A stretch of 51,176 nt of DNA from Candidatus Nomurabacteria bacterium RIFCSPLOWO2_12_FULL_40_42 (GCA_001786195.1 MFVS01000024.1:1-51176); one strand, 5' to 3'; counted from the first letter of the stretch, positions 34,915 to 44,435 are shown. A program made the numbers and translations. Notes: generated by a model from the letters alone, not told the origin.

Positions 34915-36162
34915 TTGACAACTGCGCATGGCGTGATTCATACTCCGGCCTTTGTGCCGGTCGGGACCAAGGCGAGCGTGAAGGCCTTGACCCCAGAGCA
35001 GGTTTTAGACCTTGGCGCGGAAGTTATACTTGCTAATACTTATCATCTTTATTTACAGCCTGGGGATGAATTGGTGGCCGCGACCGGCGGCTTGCACAAA
35101 TTTATGAATTGGCCGGGTCCTTTGATGACGGACTCCGGAGGTTTTCAAGTTTTTTCTTTAGGGGCGGCTTATGGGAAAGAAATCTCAAAGATAAGACCCT
35201 TACCCAACCTCCCCCTTATCAAGGGGGAGGAGAAAGGAGGGGGTGCTGATGATTCAGATGCGCCTCGCCTGGCCAAAATAGGGTCTGACGGCGTCTCCTT
35301 CAAGTCGCATTTGGACGGTAGTGTTCATTACATTACGCCGGAGAAATCGATCCAAATTCAGCACAACCTCGGCGTGGATATAATTTTTGCATTCGACGAA
35401 TGCACTAGCCCAGCCGAAAATTTGAAATATCAAGAAGAAGCACTGGAGCGGACGCACAGATGGGCGGAGAGGAGTTTGGAGGAGCATAAAAGATTAAGCG
35501 CGGAAGAAAAAGCTTTCCTTGCGGGGTCGCTATCTTCGCGTGCTCGCGGAGCGTTGCCTCTCGGCTCGTCAGCCTGCGAGACACCCCACAATGAAACTTT
35601 TTCTTCCGCGCTTTTTGGCATCGTCCAAGGCGGGCGGGATGAAAATTTACGCAAGAGATCTGCAAAATTTTTAAGCGATTTGGATTTTGACGGATATGGC
35701 ATTGGCGGTTCATTTGCCAAAGAGGATATGTTTTCCACTGTCAAATGGGTGAACGAAGTTCTCCCCGAAGACAAACCCCGGCATCTCCTCGGCATCGGCG
35801 AGCCGGAAGATCTATTCGGGGCGATAGAAAATGGCTGTGATTTATTTGACTGTGTCGTGCCCACTCGGATTGCTCGCAATGGCCAGCTTTATACCCGGCA
35901 AGGAAAAATAAATATAACCAACGCTAAATATAAAAAAGACTTCAACCCTCTGGAAGAAGACTGTGGTTGTTATACTTGCAAAAGTTATACTTGCGCATAC
36001 ATTTCCCACCTTTTCCGCGGCAAAGAAATGCTGGCGGCAACTCTCGCTTCGATACACAATTTATATTTCATTGTGAATTTAGTGAAAAAAATCCGGCAAT
36101 CTATTCTAGATGGTAAATTTTTCGAGTTTAAGGAGGAGTTTTTGAAAAAGTACCCAAATTAG
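34915..36162 (+). CDS. tgt: Queuine tRNA-ribosyltransferase; 5' end appears frameshifted (true start probably at 34832)
   Basis: TPAFVPVGTKASVKALTPEQV, TDSGGFQVFSLG, ALFGIVQGGRDENLRKRSAKFL, zinc site CGCYTCKSYTCAYISHLF. Upstream frame carries GRAGIL next to the TTG. Confidence 0.93.
   Translation: MTTAHGVIHTPAFVPVGTKASVKALTPEQVLDLGAEVILANTYHLYLQPGDELVAATGGLHKFMNWPGPLMTDSGGFQVFSLGAAYGKEISKIRPLPNLPLIKGEEKGGGADDSDAPRLAKIGSDGVSFKSHLDGSVHYITPEKSIQIQHNLGVDIIFAFDECTSPAENLKYQEEALERTHRWAERSLEEHKRLSAEEKAFLAGSLSSRARGALPLGSSACETPHNETFSSALFGIVQGGRDENLRKRSAKFLSDLDFDGYGIGGSFAKEDMFSTVKWVNEVLPEDKPRHLLGIGEPEDLFGAIENGCDLFDCVVPTRIARNGQLYTRQGKINITNAKYKKDFNPLEEDCGCYTCKSYTCAYISHLFRGKEMLAATLASIHNLYFIVNLVKKIRQSILDGKFFEFKEEFLKKYPN
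35196..35245. repeat. CTCCCCCTT-type palindromic insert in tgt
   Basis: cccttacccaacctcccccttatcaagggggaggagaaaggaggggg. Confidence 0.8.
35496..35613. repeat. In-frame structured element in tgt (core 35520-35588) with flanking inverted repeats
   Basis: Core tgcggggtcgctatcttcgcgtgctcgcggagcgttgcctctcggctcgtcagcctgcgagacacccca (69 nt); perfect 17-bp arms aagcgcggaagaaaaag (35496-35512) and ctttttcttccgcgctt (35597-35613). Confidence 0.87.
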
Positions 36163-36204
36163 CTTTACATTTTTTTGACAGCTGCTATACTGTTTTTCAG
36201 TTAG

Positions 36205-37623
36205 ATGTCAGACAAAAAAGCGATAAAAATAAAAACCCAAAAGAAGCAGCAGACGAATTGGAAAAAGTTTTGGAAACTCGGGGCGGAAGAATTCAATACC
36301 CAATTTTTCGGCGTTACCGAAGAAGGCGAATTGACTATCCGCGAAGGAAATTATATCTACAACTTAAACGATATTGTCAAGAAATATGGCACGCCGACAG
36401 AGATCGTTTTTCCCTTCATTCTCGAAGAACGTTTGGAAGATCTGCACGATTATTTCCTGGCATATATGAAGATTGGCGGCTATAAAGGTAAATTTTATTA
36501 TCACTATCCGATGAAGGTAAACCAAAATAAGGAATTTATCATGCCGCTTATTTCCGAGGGGGCGCATATGGAAGTGGGTTCCGTGAATGAATTATGGCTA
36601 GTTAAGAAACTTTGGGAAGGAGAAAAATTTTACTCCAAGCTTCGCGTTCTGTGCAATGGTCCGAAGACCGATGTCTATATAAAACTCATCGAGGAGCTTC
36701 GCTTGAAGAATTTAAGCATCATTCCGATTATCGAAGATGAGCACGAACTCGAACGCCTGGTGAAGTATAAAGGCGATGTCGGCATCCGGGTGAACCTAGA
36801 CACCAAGGCGGACACTCACTGGGATAAGAAAGTAGATCGTTTCGGTTTTTTTTCCAAAGAACTTCTAGATCTGCCGAAAATGAGAAATTTGAAACTTTTG
36901 CACTACCATATAGGCTCGCAAATCACTTCAGGGAAAAGCGTTTTGGAGCCAATCGAAGAAGCCATGAATTTATATATTAAGCTTCAAAAAAATCAGCCGA
37001 GTCTCGACACTCTCGATATCGGCGGCGGGTTCGGTATTCCTTACGAAAAAAAACCTTTTTATAATGCCAAAAAGATGTCGGAAAAAATTGTGAAGCTTTT
37101 AAAAAAAATGAGCGACGAAGCCGGTATCCGGCACCCAAACCTGGCTGTGGAGTGGGGAAGATACATCGTCGCCCCGGCGCAGATCACCATTTATAGAGTG
37201 ATTGCCGAGAAGCCAATCCCGAAGGCGAACGCCAAAAGTTGGTATGTCATTGACGGTAGTTTCATGAATGATCTCTTGGATACTTGGGCGATCCATCAAA
37301 AGTGGCACGTGGTGCCAGTCAACAACGCTAACACTCGGGCCTTTAAAAGCGTCTGGCTTGCCGGAAGCTCCTGCGATTCGGATGATAAATATACTGCCGG
37401 CGGTAATTATGTCCTCATGCCCAAGTTGAAAAAAGGCGAGCCGCAATACCTTGCCTTTTTTGACACCGGCGCTTATCAAGACGCGCTCGCTTCGCATCAC
37501 TGCCTGCTTTCCTCTCCAGCCAAGCTGATCGCGCAGGACGGAAATATAAAAATTGCGAGGAAGCGCGAATCGGCCGAATCGATCAGTAAACTTTTCGGCT
37601 GGAGCAACGGGGACCATAAGTAA
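36205..37623 (+). CDS. PLP-dependent decarboxylase, biosynthetic arginine decarboxylase-like
   Basis: FYYHYPMKVNQNKEFIMPLI, GIRVNLDTKADTHWDKKVDRFGFFSKEL, LHYHIGSQITS, LDIGGGFGIPYEKKP. Confidence 0.85.
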   Translation: MSDKKAIKIKTQKKQQTNWKKFWKLGAEEFNTQFFGVTEEGELTIREGNYIYNLNDIVKKYGTPTEIVFPFILEERLEDLHDYFLAYMKIGGYKGKFYYHYPMKVNQNKEFIMPLISEGAHMEVGSVNELWLVKKLWEGEKFYSKLRVLCNGPKTDVYIKLIEELRLKNLSIIPIIEDEHELERLVKYKGDVGIRVNLDTKADTHWDKKVDRFGFFSKELLDLPKMRNLKLLHYHIGSQITSGKSVLEPIEEAMNLYIKLQKNQPSLDTLDIGGGFGIPYEKKPFYNAKKMSEKIVKLLKKMSDEAGIRHPNLAVEWGRYIVAPAQITIYRVIAEKPIPKANAKSWYVIDGSFMNDLLDTWAIHQKWHVVPVNNANTRAFKSVWLAGSSCDSDDKYTAGGNYVLMPKLKKGEPQYLAFFDTGAYQDALASHHCLLSSPAKLIAQDGNIKIARKRESAESISKLFGWSNGDHK

Positions 37624-37663
37624 ATTAGGTGTTAGGGTCTAACGGCTAGGTTCTAGAAAACAT

Positions 37664-38122
37664 ATGAAAAAAAATTTCGCTATAGTTGTAATTTTTTTTA
37701 TAGTTTTTATTACTCTTAAAAGTTCACCTCACCCCTTAGCCCCTCTCCGAAACTCGGAGAGGGGTTGGGGAGAGGTCAAAATTGCCGGGCAAAATGTAAA
37801 AGTGGAACTAGCGATGACTCCGGAAGAACAGGCGCTAGGTCTTTCGGGACGGGATGAATTAAAAGAAGACGAAGGGATGCTATTTGTTTTTTCTCAACCC
37901 GGAAATTACCCCTTTTGGATGAAGGATATGAATTTCGAAATAGATATTATCTGGATTAGTGAAGATAAAAGAGTAATTTATATAAAAAAAGATGCCAGGC
38001 CGGAATCGTATCCAGAAATTTATGGGCCAGAAAATAGCGTCAAATATGTCTTAGAAGTTGTTTCTGGTTTTTCCGATAAAAATGATTTGCAAGTGGGGGA
38101 TGGGGTTCTATTTACTTACTAA
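37664..38122 (+). CDS. DUF192-family protein with palindromic insert near the N-terminus
   Basis: VELAMTPEEQALGLSGRDELKEDEGMLFVFSQPGNYPFWMKDMNFEIDIIWI. Confidence 0.88.
   Translation: MKKNFAIVVIFFIVFITLKSSPHPLAPLRNSERGWGEVKIAGQNVKVELAMTPEEQALGLSGRDELKEDEGMLFVFSQPGNYPFWMKDMNFEIDIIWISEDKRVIYIKKDARPESYPEIYGPENSVKYVLEVVSGFSDKNDLQVGDGVLFTY
37725..37776. repeat. CCCCTCTCC-type palindromic insert in the DUF192 gene
   Basis: cacctcaccccttagcccctctccgaaactcggagaggggttggggagaggt. Confidence 0.8.
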
Positions 38123-38132
38123 AATTTTGTAG

Positions 38133-38138
38133 TATAAT
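38133..38138 (+). promoter_or_regulatory. -10 box of the rnpB promoter
   Basis: TATAAT just upstream of the rnpB 5' end, TTTACT 16 nt upstream. Confidence 0.5.
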
Positions 38139-38142
38139 GTAG

Positions 38143-38480
38143 TTGGTCCTGTATTAGATAGCTACTCCGACTTCGGTCGGGGAGGAAAGTCCGAACACGC
38201 AGTTTCGACCTTGGGTCGGAATTAAACGTAGCGGGTAACGCCCGCCATCCGCAAGGATTGAGGTGAGAACAGTGACGAATCCCTCACCAATTGTTAAATT
38301 GGTGAGGGGGTGAAACGGCAAAATCCTTACGCGCGTGCAAGATCGTGTTCCCTCACCAGTTTAACTTAAACTGGTGAGGGAGAGAATCGCTTGACCCTGA
38401 GAGTAATTGAAGGGCTAGATAAATTGCTATCGTCCGACTTTGGTCGGACTACAAAATTCGGCTTATAGATACAAGACCAA
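38143..38480 (+). ncRNA. rnpB: RNase P RNA (bacterial)
   Basis: GGAGGAAAGTCCGAACACGCAG near the 5' end; TTGGTCCTGTAT pairs with ATACAAGACCAA at the 3' end; ACAAAATTCGGCTTATAGA near the 3' end. Confidence 0.92.
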
Positions 38481-38487
38481 GAACATG

Positions 38488-38515
38488 AAAAATCCTCTCG
38501 CAAGAGAGGGTTTTT
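38488..38515 (+). terminator. Rho-independent terminator of rnpB
   Basis: aaaaatcctctcgcaagagagggttttt hairpin plus U tract. Confidence 0.8.
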
Positions 38516-38524
38516 CTATTGAGC

Positions 38525-38553
38525 TTGCATTAATTTTTAAACTATGCTATGCT
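38525..38553 (+). promoter_or_regulatory. Sigma70-like promoter for a putative small RNA
   Basis: TTGCAT-N17-TATGCT. Confidence 0.5.
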
Positions 38554-38557
38554 CACT

Positions 38558-38645
38558 CCGTGAGTGTGAGGTTACACTGACGTCATCTCGCGTTTATCGT
38601 AAACAACATAAGTGCCGCAAAAAACACCGGAAGGTGTTTTTTGTT
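38558..38645 (+). ncRNA. Candidate small noncoding RNA
   Basis: Promoter-like element, internal hairpin gtttatcgtaaac, ending at terminator aaaacaccggaaggtgtttttt; no ORF. Confidence 0.4.
38619..38645 (+). terminator. Rho-independent terminator
   Basis: aaaaaacaccggaaggtgttttttg. Confidence 0.7.
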
Positions 38646-38721
38646 TCATGCTAACAATTTTTTGATTTTAGACAAGACTTGTATTAGCAAAACGACCTCT
38701 TTTATTATAAAATAGTGCTAT

Positions 38722-40803
38722 ATGGCGGACTTACCTGAAATACCCATAAATAAAGAAATTACATATCTTGGCATCACCACTTATCGAGACAAGAATCAGC
38801 TCTTTGGCATAAAGCGCAAAGATCGGCGTCAGCATGTTTATATTCTCGGAAAATCCGGTACTGGTAAATCCGTCCTGATGTTCAACATGATTATCCAGAA
38901 CATCAAAAACGGCGACGGAGTCTGTATGGTGGATCCGCATGGCGAAAATGTCGAAGCTGTCCTTTCGGCTATTCCGCCGGAGCGTATCAAGGATGTGGTT
39001 TATTTCAATCCGGCCGATGCCGATCACCACATCGGTTTTAATGTTTTGGAATTGATCGATCCGCAATACAAGCACTTGGTGGCCTCGGGACTCATGGGAA
39101 TTTTTACGAAAATTTGGGCCAACGCCTGGAGTGCCCGAATGGAATACATTTTGAATAATGCGATTCTGGCGCTCCTCGATACACCGGGCACGACACTCCT
39201 CGGTATTCCACGTATGCTGGTGGATAAAGATTATCGCCAAAAAATAATTTCCAATTTGAAAGATCCGGTCATCAAAGCTTTCTGGGTGCACGAATACGAA
39301 GCTTGGCAGGATAAATTTCGAAATGAAGCCATCGCGCCGATCCAAAACAAAGTCGGGCAGTTTCTTTCGACTTCGATCATCCGCAATGTCGTCGGCCAAT
39401 CCAAGAGCACGATCAATATCTTTGACATGATGAACGAAAAGAAAATTTTCTTAGTGAATGTTTCCAAGGGGCGTATCGGCGAGGATAATTCCGGCCTTCT
39501 CGGTGGAATGATTATCACCAAAATTCAGCTGGCGGCCATGGAGCGGGTGCGTATTCCCGAAGAATCCCGCCAGGATTTTTACCTGTATGTCGATGAATTC
39601 CAAAATTTCGTAACCGATGCCTTTGCCGGCATTTTGTCGGAAGCTAGAAAATATCGATTGAACTTGACGGTGGCGCACCAGTATACCGCCCAGCTGGTGG
39701 TGGACAAAAGCTCTGCGGTGCGCGACGCGGTTTTCGGCAACGTCGGCACGATGATTGTTTTTCGAGTCGGCGCCGATGATGCGGAATTTTTGGAGTCCGA
39801 ATTTGATCCGGAATTTACGCCGCAGGACTTGGTGAATTTGCCGAACTATAAAATTTATTTGAAACTCATGATTGATGGCGTGACCTCTCGCCCTTTTTCT
39901 TCGAAAACTCTGCCGCCCTTGGTTCACTCCGGCGATAAAAAAATTGAAGAGGCTGTGATTAAATCATCCCGGGCGCTGTATTGCCGGCCAAAGGAAGTGG
40001 TGGAAAGAGAAATTAATGATTGGAGCGGAATGTCTTTGGGCAATGAGGGGGATACCGGGAGCGGAATCTTGGAAAAATTTCCGGTCATCTGTTCAAATTG
40101 TAAAAAAGAAACGACGGTACCCTTCAAGCCGGAACCCGGGCGCCCCGTTTACTGCAAGGACTGCATCGCGAAAATAAAGTCCGGAGAAATAAAAGTTACC
40201 AAGGGATCGGAAAATCAGATCAAGCACGACGAAGTCACTTTCTTCAAACCACTCTCGGATCTTGGAATCGAATTCGAACGGAAATATAAAGGCCATGTGG
40301 AAGAAGAGAACCGGCATCCGGAGCGAGCGTATACTCATGTTAAGGACATTCCAGTTGCACCAAAGCGACCGGGTATATTGGGAGCTATTAAAAAAGTCTT
40401 TACTTCATCGACACCGCAAGCTAAAGTAAATATTCCTCCAAAACAACCACTAAAGCCTGCCCGTCCGACAGGCGGGTCTGCCCGCCCAAGCGGGGCGAAT
40501 ACTGTTTTGCGGGAAGTTTTAAATAAAATAAAAAAGCCGCAACTTTCGCCCAAGGTAGATTCAGTTAATGTTCCGCCGTCGGTTTCCTTGGATACACTCA
40601 AAAATAAAATAAAAGAATCCGCGCCCGCAAGCCATTCCAAAGACCGCGCCGCAAGTCCGGAAGAGATGAATAAATTGAAGGATTTAATCTCCAAAAAAGT
40701 AGAAAATAAAAAAGAAGAAACTACTCCACCTCCGACACTTTCCCCTATACTCAAAAATCCAAAAGAAGTTCCGGAAGATGTGTTAAGAAAAATATTAGAA
40801 TGA
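38722..40803 (+). CDS. TraD/VirD4-like (type IV secretion/conjugation) ATPase with extended C-terminal tail
   Basis: Walker A YILGKSGTGKSVLMFNMI, Walker B FYLYVDEFQNF, VAHQYTAQL; zinc knuckle CSNCKKETTVPF...VYCKDCI. Confidence 0.85.
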   Translation: MADLPEIPINKEITYLGITTYRDKNQLFGIKRKDRRQHVYILGKSGTGKSVLMFNMIIQNIKNGDGVCMVDPHGENVEAVLSAIPPERIKDVVYFNPADADHHIGFNVLELIDPQYKHLVASGLMGIFTKIWANAWSARMEYILNNAILALLDTPGTTLLGIPRMLVDKDYRQKIISNLKDPVIKAFWVHEYEAWQDKFRNEAIAPIQNKVGQFLSTSIIRNVVGQSKSTINIFDMMNEKKIFLVNVSKGRIGEDNSGLLGGMIITKIQLAAMERVRIPEESRQDFYLYVDEFQNFVTDAFAGILSEARKYRLNLTVAHQYTAQLVVDKSSAVRDAVFGNVGTMIVFRVGADDAEFLESEFDPEFTPQDLVNLPNYKIYLKLMIDGVTSRPFSSKTLPPLVHSGDKKIEEAVIKSSRALYCRPKEVVEREINDWSGMSLGNEGDTGSGILEKFPVICSNCKKETTVPFKPEPGRPVYCKDCIAKIKSGEIKVTKGSENQIKHDEVTFFKPLSDLGIEFERKYKGHVEEENRHPERAYTHVKDIPVAPKRPGILGAIKKVFTSSTPQAKVNIPPKQPLKPARPTGGSARPSGANTVLREVLNKIKKPQLSPKVDSVNVPPSVSLDTLKNKIKESAPASHSKDRAASPEEMNKLKDLISKKVENKKEETTPPPTLSPILKNPKEVPEDVLRKILE

Positions 40804-42470
40804 ATCAAGAAACTAAACAGTGTAAAAAATGTAATCAAGATTTTATTTTAGATTCGGACGATCTGGGTTTTTACGAGAAGATGAAAGTGCCACCACCGAA
40901 AGTCTGTCCTGACTGTCGTTTCAAAATGCGGGCAATGTTCAGAAACGAGATCGTTCTTTATAACCGCATTTGCGAAATGTGCGAAAAATCCACGATTTCA
41001 ATGTATGGGTCGAAATCCCCCTATACTATTTATTGCAAAGATTGCTGGCTCTCTGAAAAGTGGGATCCATTTTCTTATGGAAAAGATTATGATCCCCAAA
41101 AGCCATTTTTTGAACAGATGAAAGAGTTGATGTCGCGCGTTCCAAAAGCGGGAATTTTTGCATCCGAAGATGTTGGCCCAAATATAAATAGCGAGTATAC
41201 CAATTTTGCAGGGGGAAATAAAAATTGCTATTTCATTTTTAATTCAGGACCTAATAATGAAGAATGCGCTTATTCTCGCGGATTAATTTTATGTCGTGAA
41301 GTGCTAGACTCGTATTTTTCAAACAAGACGGAAAAGATCTATGAAGCGATAAATGTAAATTTAAGTTCTGGAATTGTATGGGCTCAGAATTCAGATAATT
41401 GTATTGATTCCGCTTTTCTTTTAAATTGCTCCAATTGCCATAATTGTTTTGGCTGTGTGAATTTACGTCATAAATCGTACCATTTTTTCAACCAACCATT
41501 ATTAAGAGACGAATATCAAAAAAGGATATCGGAAATTATTGGAAGTTATAAAAATATGGAGAAATTTCGGGTCCAGTTTGAAGAATTTTCAATGCGTTTT
41601 CCAAGAAAAGAAAATAACAATTTGAAAAATGAGAATGTTTCCGGAGATTATATTTTTGAATCAAAAAACTGTCACAATTCATATGAAATATCTTTTTGCG
41701 AGGATTCCAAATTTCTTTTTTCAAACAAACGTACAAAGAATTGTTACGATTTAATCGGTCATGGCCGAAGAAGCGAGTTATTATTAGAATGTGTTGCTGT
41801 GGGGACTTCAAGCGATGTCATTGGTTCATGGTGGAGTACTGGATCTCATGATGTTTATTATTCCTTTGCTTTGCGTTCTTGTGAGTATTGCTTCGGGTGC
41901 GATAGCGTCAGAAATGGTAAATATGTGATTTTAAACAAGCGATATAACAAAGAAGAATATGAAAGGATTCGCTTACAAATTATCGCTGAGTTGAAAGAAA
42001 AAAATTTATATGGTCTTTATTTTCCATCCGAGCTAGCGCCTTTTGCCTATAACGAAACAATCGCCCAAGACAATTTTCCGCTCTCCAAAGAAGAAGCGAT
42101 AACGCAAGGTTTTCGCTGGGAAGATGATATCCAAAAAACGGAAGGGAAGGAGACGATGGAGCCCGAAAAAATTCCAGATCATATCAAAGATGTGCTGGAT
42201 TCTATCACCAGTGAAATTTTAAGATGTGTAGATTGCAATCGAAATTATAAAATCATTGCGCAAGAACTTTTGTTTTATAGAAAAATGAATCTTCCGATAC
42301 CCCGGAAATGTTTTTACTGCCGGCACCAAGACCGCATTACCCGCCGCGGGCCGTATAAATTCTGGAATCGCAATTGCGCTAAGTGCGAAAAAGAAATCAC
42401 CACGAATTATTCTCCCAACCGGCCGGAAATAGTATACTGTGAAAAGTGTTACCAGCAGGAAGTTTACTGA
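40800..42470 (+). CDS. Cys-rich zinc-ribbon protein, paralog 1
   Basis: CKKCNQDFILDSDDLGFYEKMKVPPPKVCPDCR ... NCFGCVNLRHKSYHFFNQ ... YCFGCDSVRNGKYVILNKRYNKEEYE ... CVDCNRNYKII...IPRKCFYCRHQDR...EIVYCEKCYQQEVY. Confidence 0.85.
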   Translation: MNQETKQCKKCNQDFILDSDDLGFYEKMKVPPPKVCPDCRFKMRAMFRNEIVLYNRICEMCEKSTISMYGSKSPYTIYCKDCWLSEKWDPFSYGKDYDPQKPFFEQMKELMSRVPKAGIFASEDVGPNINSEYTNFAGGNKNCYFIFNSGPNNEECAYSRGLILCREVLDSYFSNKTEKIYEAINVNLSSGIVWAQNSDNCIDSAFLLNCSNCHNCFGCVNLRHKSYHFFNQPLLRDEYQKRISEIIGSYKNMEKFRVQFEEFSMRFPRKENNNLKNENVSGDYIFESKNCHNSYEISFCEDSKFLFSNKRTKNCYDLIGHGRRSELLLECVAVGTSSDVIGSWWSTGSHDVYYSFALRSCEYCFGCDSVRNGKYVILNKRYNKEEYERIRLQIIAELKEKNLYGLYFPSELAPFAYNETIAQDNFPLSKEEAITQGFRWEDDIQKTEGKETMEPEKIPDHIKDVLDSITSEILRCVDCNRNYKIIAQELLFYRKMNLPIPRKCFYCRHQDRITRRGPYKFWNRNCAKCEKEITTNYSPNRPEIVYCEKCYQQEVY

Positions 42471-42544
42471 AGATCCACGCCAGATTAGTATCAGCGTACT
42501 ATGAGTATATGAAAAATGTTGACGAAAACCGAATATGCCAGAAC

Positions 42545-42703
42545 CCCGAACGAAAGCAAAGCTTCGTACGGGGCAGGCTGCAAAAAAATTATGAAATATA
42601 AATCACAAAATGTAGTGTGTCAGAATTGTAAGGTTAGCTTCACAATCGATCCGGAGGATTTTAATTTTTACGAGAAAATCAAAGTCCCGCCGCCGACCTT
42701 TTG
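42545..42703 (+). repeat. 159-bp 5' module, copy A
   Basis: Identical to 45222-45380 except one base (agcttcacaatc vs agcttcataatc). Confidence 0.93.
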
Positions 42704-44356
42704 TCCGCTTTGCCGAGCGCAGAGGCGGATGGCTTTCAGGAATGAGCGGAAACTTTTTAAAGTCAAAGATCATTTTACCGGAGAAGATATTTTTTCTACC
42801 TATCCAGCAGAAAGCGGAAGGAAAATAATTACTCGCGAAGAATGGTTTGGGGACAATTGGGATCTAATGGAATATGGAGCTTCGTATGATTTTTCCAGAA
42901 ATTTTTTTGAACAGCTGATGGAACTTCAGAAAAAAGTGCCCATGTATAATTTCAATGTTATAAGAATGGTCAACAGCCCTTATTCTTTCAATGCCACGGC
43001 GCTCAAAAATTGCTATCTCTTATGCAACTCCAATAGTTCAGAAGATTGTATGTATGGCAATGCGGTGGATTTTTCCAAAGATTGTGTGGATAATTCTCAT
43101 ATAAATCATTCTGAGCGGTGTTATGAATCTTTTTGGTTGGAGAATTGTTACCAATGCTATTTTACTACTAGGTCTATGGAATCCAGAAATCTTTATTTCT
43201 GCAGAGGTTGTGTGGGATGTAGTGATTGTTTTGGTTGTACCAATCTACGTAGTACTTCTTATTGCATTTTTAACCAAAATTATTCCAAAGAAGAATATTA
43301 CGAAAAAATAAAAAGTATGCAACTCGATACTTTTTCCGGAAACAAAAAAGCCAGGGAAAAAGCTCGAGCATTTTGGGATACGCAACCTGTCAAATATCAT
43401 CAAGGACTTAAAAATTTAAATTCAACCGGTTCTTATGTCACAAACTGCAAAAATGTTAATGACAGCTACCTGGTTCGAGAAAGTGAAAATATGCGTTATT
43501 GTCAATACCTGCAAGTGCCTAAAAATAAGGATAATTATGATGTCACAAATTGGGGAGAATATATTGAACTGTGCTATGAAACAATAGAGTGCGGGGAAAA
43601 TTCTTATAATAATAAATTTTCCAGAAATTGCTGGCCGGCTTGTAAGCACAATGAATATTGTATGGATAATTTTAGCTCCTCGGATTGTTTCGGTTGCGTG
43701 GGATTAAAGAAAAAACAATATTGTATTTTGAATAAACAATACACTAAGGAAGAATACGAAAAAATGGTAGAAAAAATTAAAAAAAATATGGATGAAATGC
43801 CTTATGTTGATGCACAAGGTTTGGTCTACAAATATGGCGAGTTTTTTCCTATAGAACTCTCACCGTTCGGATACAACAATTCGTTAGCGGTTCAACATTT
43901 CCCAATGACTCAAGAAGAGGCGCAAGATAAAAAGTATCCTTGGATAGAAGTGGGAAGGGGAGAATACAACATCACTAAAAAAGCGCGCGAACTTCCCGAT
44001 TCAATCAATGAAGTTTCAGATCAAATATTAAAAGAAGTGATTGAATGCGAAAATTGCAAAAATGCTTATCGTATATTAGAAAATGAATTAATTTTTTACG
44101 CAAAGAAAAACTGCCGCTTCCACGAATGTGCAATGAATGCAGACATGAGCGCAGAATAGAGGATAGGCTGAAATTGCATTTATATGAAAGGTCTTGTATG
44201 TGTGCTGGAACTATTGACTCAACCAATACATACAAAAATACTGTTTCCCATATCCACAAAGATTCTCCTTGTGCGGAAAAATTCAAAACTGGATATGCGC
44301 CAGGTCAACCAGAAATTGTCTACTGTGAAAAGTGTTATCAGCAGGAGGTTTACTAG
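42591..44356 (+). pseudogene. Cys-rich zinc-ribbon protein, paralog 2, with a single-nucleotide frameshift near the C-terminus
   Basis: ORF to 44159 ends off-frame (YAKKNCRFHECAMNADMSAE*); the family frame resumes as MCNECRHERRIEDRLKLHLYERSCMC...EIVYCEKCYQQEVY in 44126..44356. Confidence 0.8.
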
Positions 44357-44381
44357 CCTTTGGCTAGTGTATTAAAATACG

Positions 44382-44435
44382 AAGATAGCATAATGGCAGC
44401 GGTCGCTGCCATTATGCTATCTTGAGTTTTTTTTG
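44382..44435. terminator. Perfect 20-bp-arm palindrome plus T tract between convergent genes
   Basis: aagatagcataatggcagcg-gt-cgctgccattatgctatctt then gagttttttttg. Confidence 0.75.

Noticed and set aside
38731-39399. Minus-strand ORFs opposite the TraD-like ATPase
   Set aside because: Antisense shadow ORFs without domain features.
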